From Pseudomonadota bacterium (GTDB taxonomy: Bacteria; Pseudomonadota; Gammaproteobacteria; Burkholderiales; Burkholderiaceae): DNA of 34,887 nt. Below, piece by piece: positions 33,083 through 34,887 of this stretch. Within the stretch, counting starts at the first letter, position 1. Every line of letters begins with the position of its first letter. A model generated the notes under the pieces. The model searched no databases. It was not told where the DNA came from and worked only from the letters and a program-made list of their open reading frames with translations. A program made the translations under genes and the position numbers. The stretch is from assembly GCA_021783435.1 (NCBI GenBank), contig JAJXUC010000021.1, positions 1-34,887 of the forward strand. Direction: 5' to 3'.

Positions 33083-33169
33083 GCAAAGGGGTTGGCCACC
33101 CGCACGCCGTCGGCGATGACTCCGGCGTGCAGGTCTTTGGTGACAACGCCGTGCAGCCGCTCGCGTCCC

Positions 33170-33796
33170 TCAAGTTGGCCGCTTCGCCAGCAGTGCCCAG
33201 ATGCCGGCTGCTGACAGCAGGGAGCCGCCAGCCAGATGAAATCCGCGCTGCGCCGTGGCTGATGCCAGAAACCGCCGGGCCGAGCTGGCGAATACCGCAT
33301 AGAGCGTGGCATTGAGCGTGGCGAGGGTTACGAATGTCGCGGCCAAGATCCAGAGCTGCGGAGCAGCTTCGGCGTGCGGGCTGACGAATTGCGGCAGGAA
33401 GGCGACGAAGAAGACGATGCCTTTCGGATTCAGCGCCGTGACGATGTATGTGTTGGCGAATAGCTTCCTGGGCGAATGCAGCGCGGCGGGGATGGTCATC
33501 TGGGTCGATGCGGTCCCCGCGCGGAGCATTTTCACGCCAAGGTACAGGAGGTAGAGCCCGCCGGCCCATTTCACCATCGTGAACCAGAATGCCGATGCGG
33601 CGAGCAGCGCCCCGAGCCCGGCCAGCGAGAACAGCAGCGCCGTCGAATCGCCGAGCGTGACGGCCGCCACGAGCGGCACGCTCACGCGTCGGCCATGCGA
33701 CAGGGCATAGCTGATCACGGTGAGGATGGTGGGTCCGGGAATCACGAGCAGTAAGGTCGAGGCGGCGACGAAGGCGAGCCAATGGTCGAAAGGCAT
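33170..33796 (-). CDS. LysE/RhtB-family exporter
   Basis: The 208-residue inner-membrane protein has about six hydrophobic segments and the family motif LLVIPGPTILTVISYAL near residue 16, then GVTLGD-like AAVTLGDST, and NPKGIVFFVAFLPQF. These carriers export amino acids or homoserine lactones. GGAG is 7 bases before the ATG and the gene begins 16 bases after ureC, so it is probably cotranscribed with urease. An amino-acid exporter is not a usual urease-operon member. Substrate unknown. Confidence 0.9.
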   Translation of the reverse strand: MPFDHWLAFVAASTLLLVIPGPTILTVISYALSHGRRVSVPLVAAVTLGDSTALLFSLAGLGALLAASAFWFTMVKWAGGLYLLYLGVKMLRAGTASTQMTIPAALHSPRKLFANTYIVTALNPKGIVFFVAFLPQFVSPHAEAAPQLWILAATFVTLATLNATLYAVFASSARRFLASATAQRGFHLAGGSLLSAAGIWALLAKRPT

Positions 33797-33812
33797 GAGC
33801 GTTCTCCAGGCA

Positions 33813-34887
<1,075 letters not shown>

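Noticed and set aside
33079..33312. Short leftward open frame ending in HGVVTKDLHAGVIADGVRVANPFA
   Set aside because: The last 30 residues look protein-like and could be the remnant of a lost gene between lysE and doc. Most of it overlaps lysE in another frame and I recognise no family.

Overview
The window is GC-rich DNA with long open frames on both strands and tightly overlapping genes. Gene content suggests a betaproteobacterium of the Burkholderiales: an alpha-E protein, an FeS-type (6-4) photolyase beside a DUF2256 gene, a nas/nir/YbiB nitrate operon with cyanase, and a urease cluster with GC-rich palindromic repeats. A Thiomonas- or Comamonadaceae-like host fits, but the sequence does not settle it. 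No rRNA, tRNA, CRISPR array or insertion sequence was seen.

Layout. (1) 1-551 is the end of an alpha-E gene. (2) 838-6440 is a hydantoin-type catabolic unit, by eye lower in GC than its flanks. A leftward operon (MFS carrier, maleate-isomerase/AMDase-like protein, D-hydantoinase, hydantoin-racemase-like protein) faces an FCD-type GntR regulator across a 460-base control region. (3) 6541-7754 holds arfB and an SDR-fold protein lacking the catalytic triad. (4) 8038-13206 is a compact light/DNA-repair operon: a cryptochrome/photolyase, a DUF2256 zinc-ribbon-like protein, an FeS (6-4) photolyase, a photolyase-like protein without the usual N-terminal antenna domain, and an SDR without its catalytic Tyr. 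(5) 13253-25882 is assimilatory nitrate/nitrite metabolism read leftward: nrtA-nrtB-nrtC-nirB-nirD-nasA-ybiB-SUMT-cynS, preceded by the antiterminator gene nasT. (6) 26169-29761 is a GntR regulator followed by a complete polar amino-acid ABC importer. (7) 29803-34887 holds a CbiX-like chelatase and urease genes (ureG, ureF, ureE, partial ureC). A toxin-antitoxin pair and a LysE exporter split the urease genes.

How it fits together. The shared theme is nitrogen scavenging: hydantoins, nitrate, nitrite, cyanate, amino acids and urea all yield ammonium. Three -24/-12 (sigma-54) promoter matches sit before the hydantoin operon, the nas operon and the GntR/ABC operon, which suggests common NtrC-type control. 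The nas leader also carries two hairpins whose hexaloops fit the ANTAR (NasT) recognition pattern. The second overlaps an intrinsic terminator, so nitrate-responsive antitermination can be read directly from the DNA. SUMT and the CbiX-like protein would supply siroheme for NirB.

The least explained parts are the five-gene photolyase operon, whose third flavoprotein appears to carry an antenna-like Rossmann segment at its C-terminus, and the palindromic repeats found in frame inside ureC and ahead of ureF.
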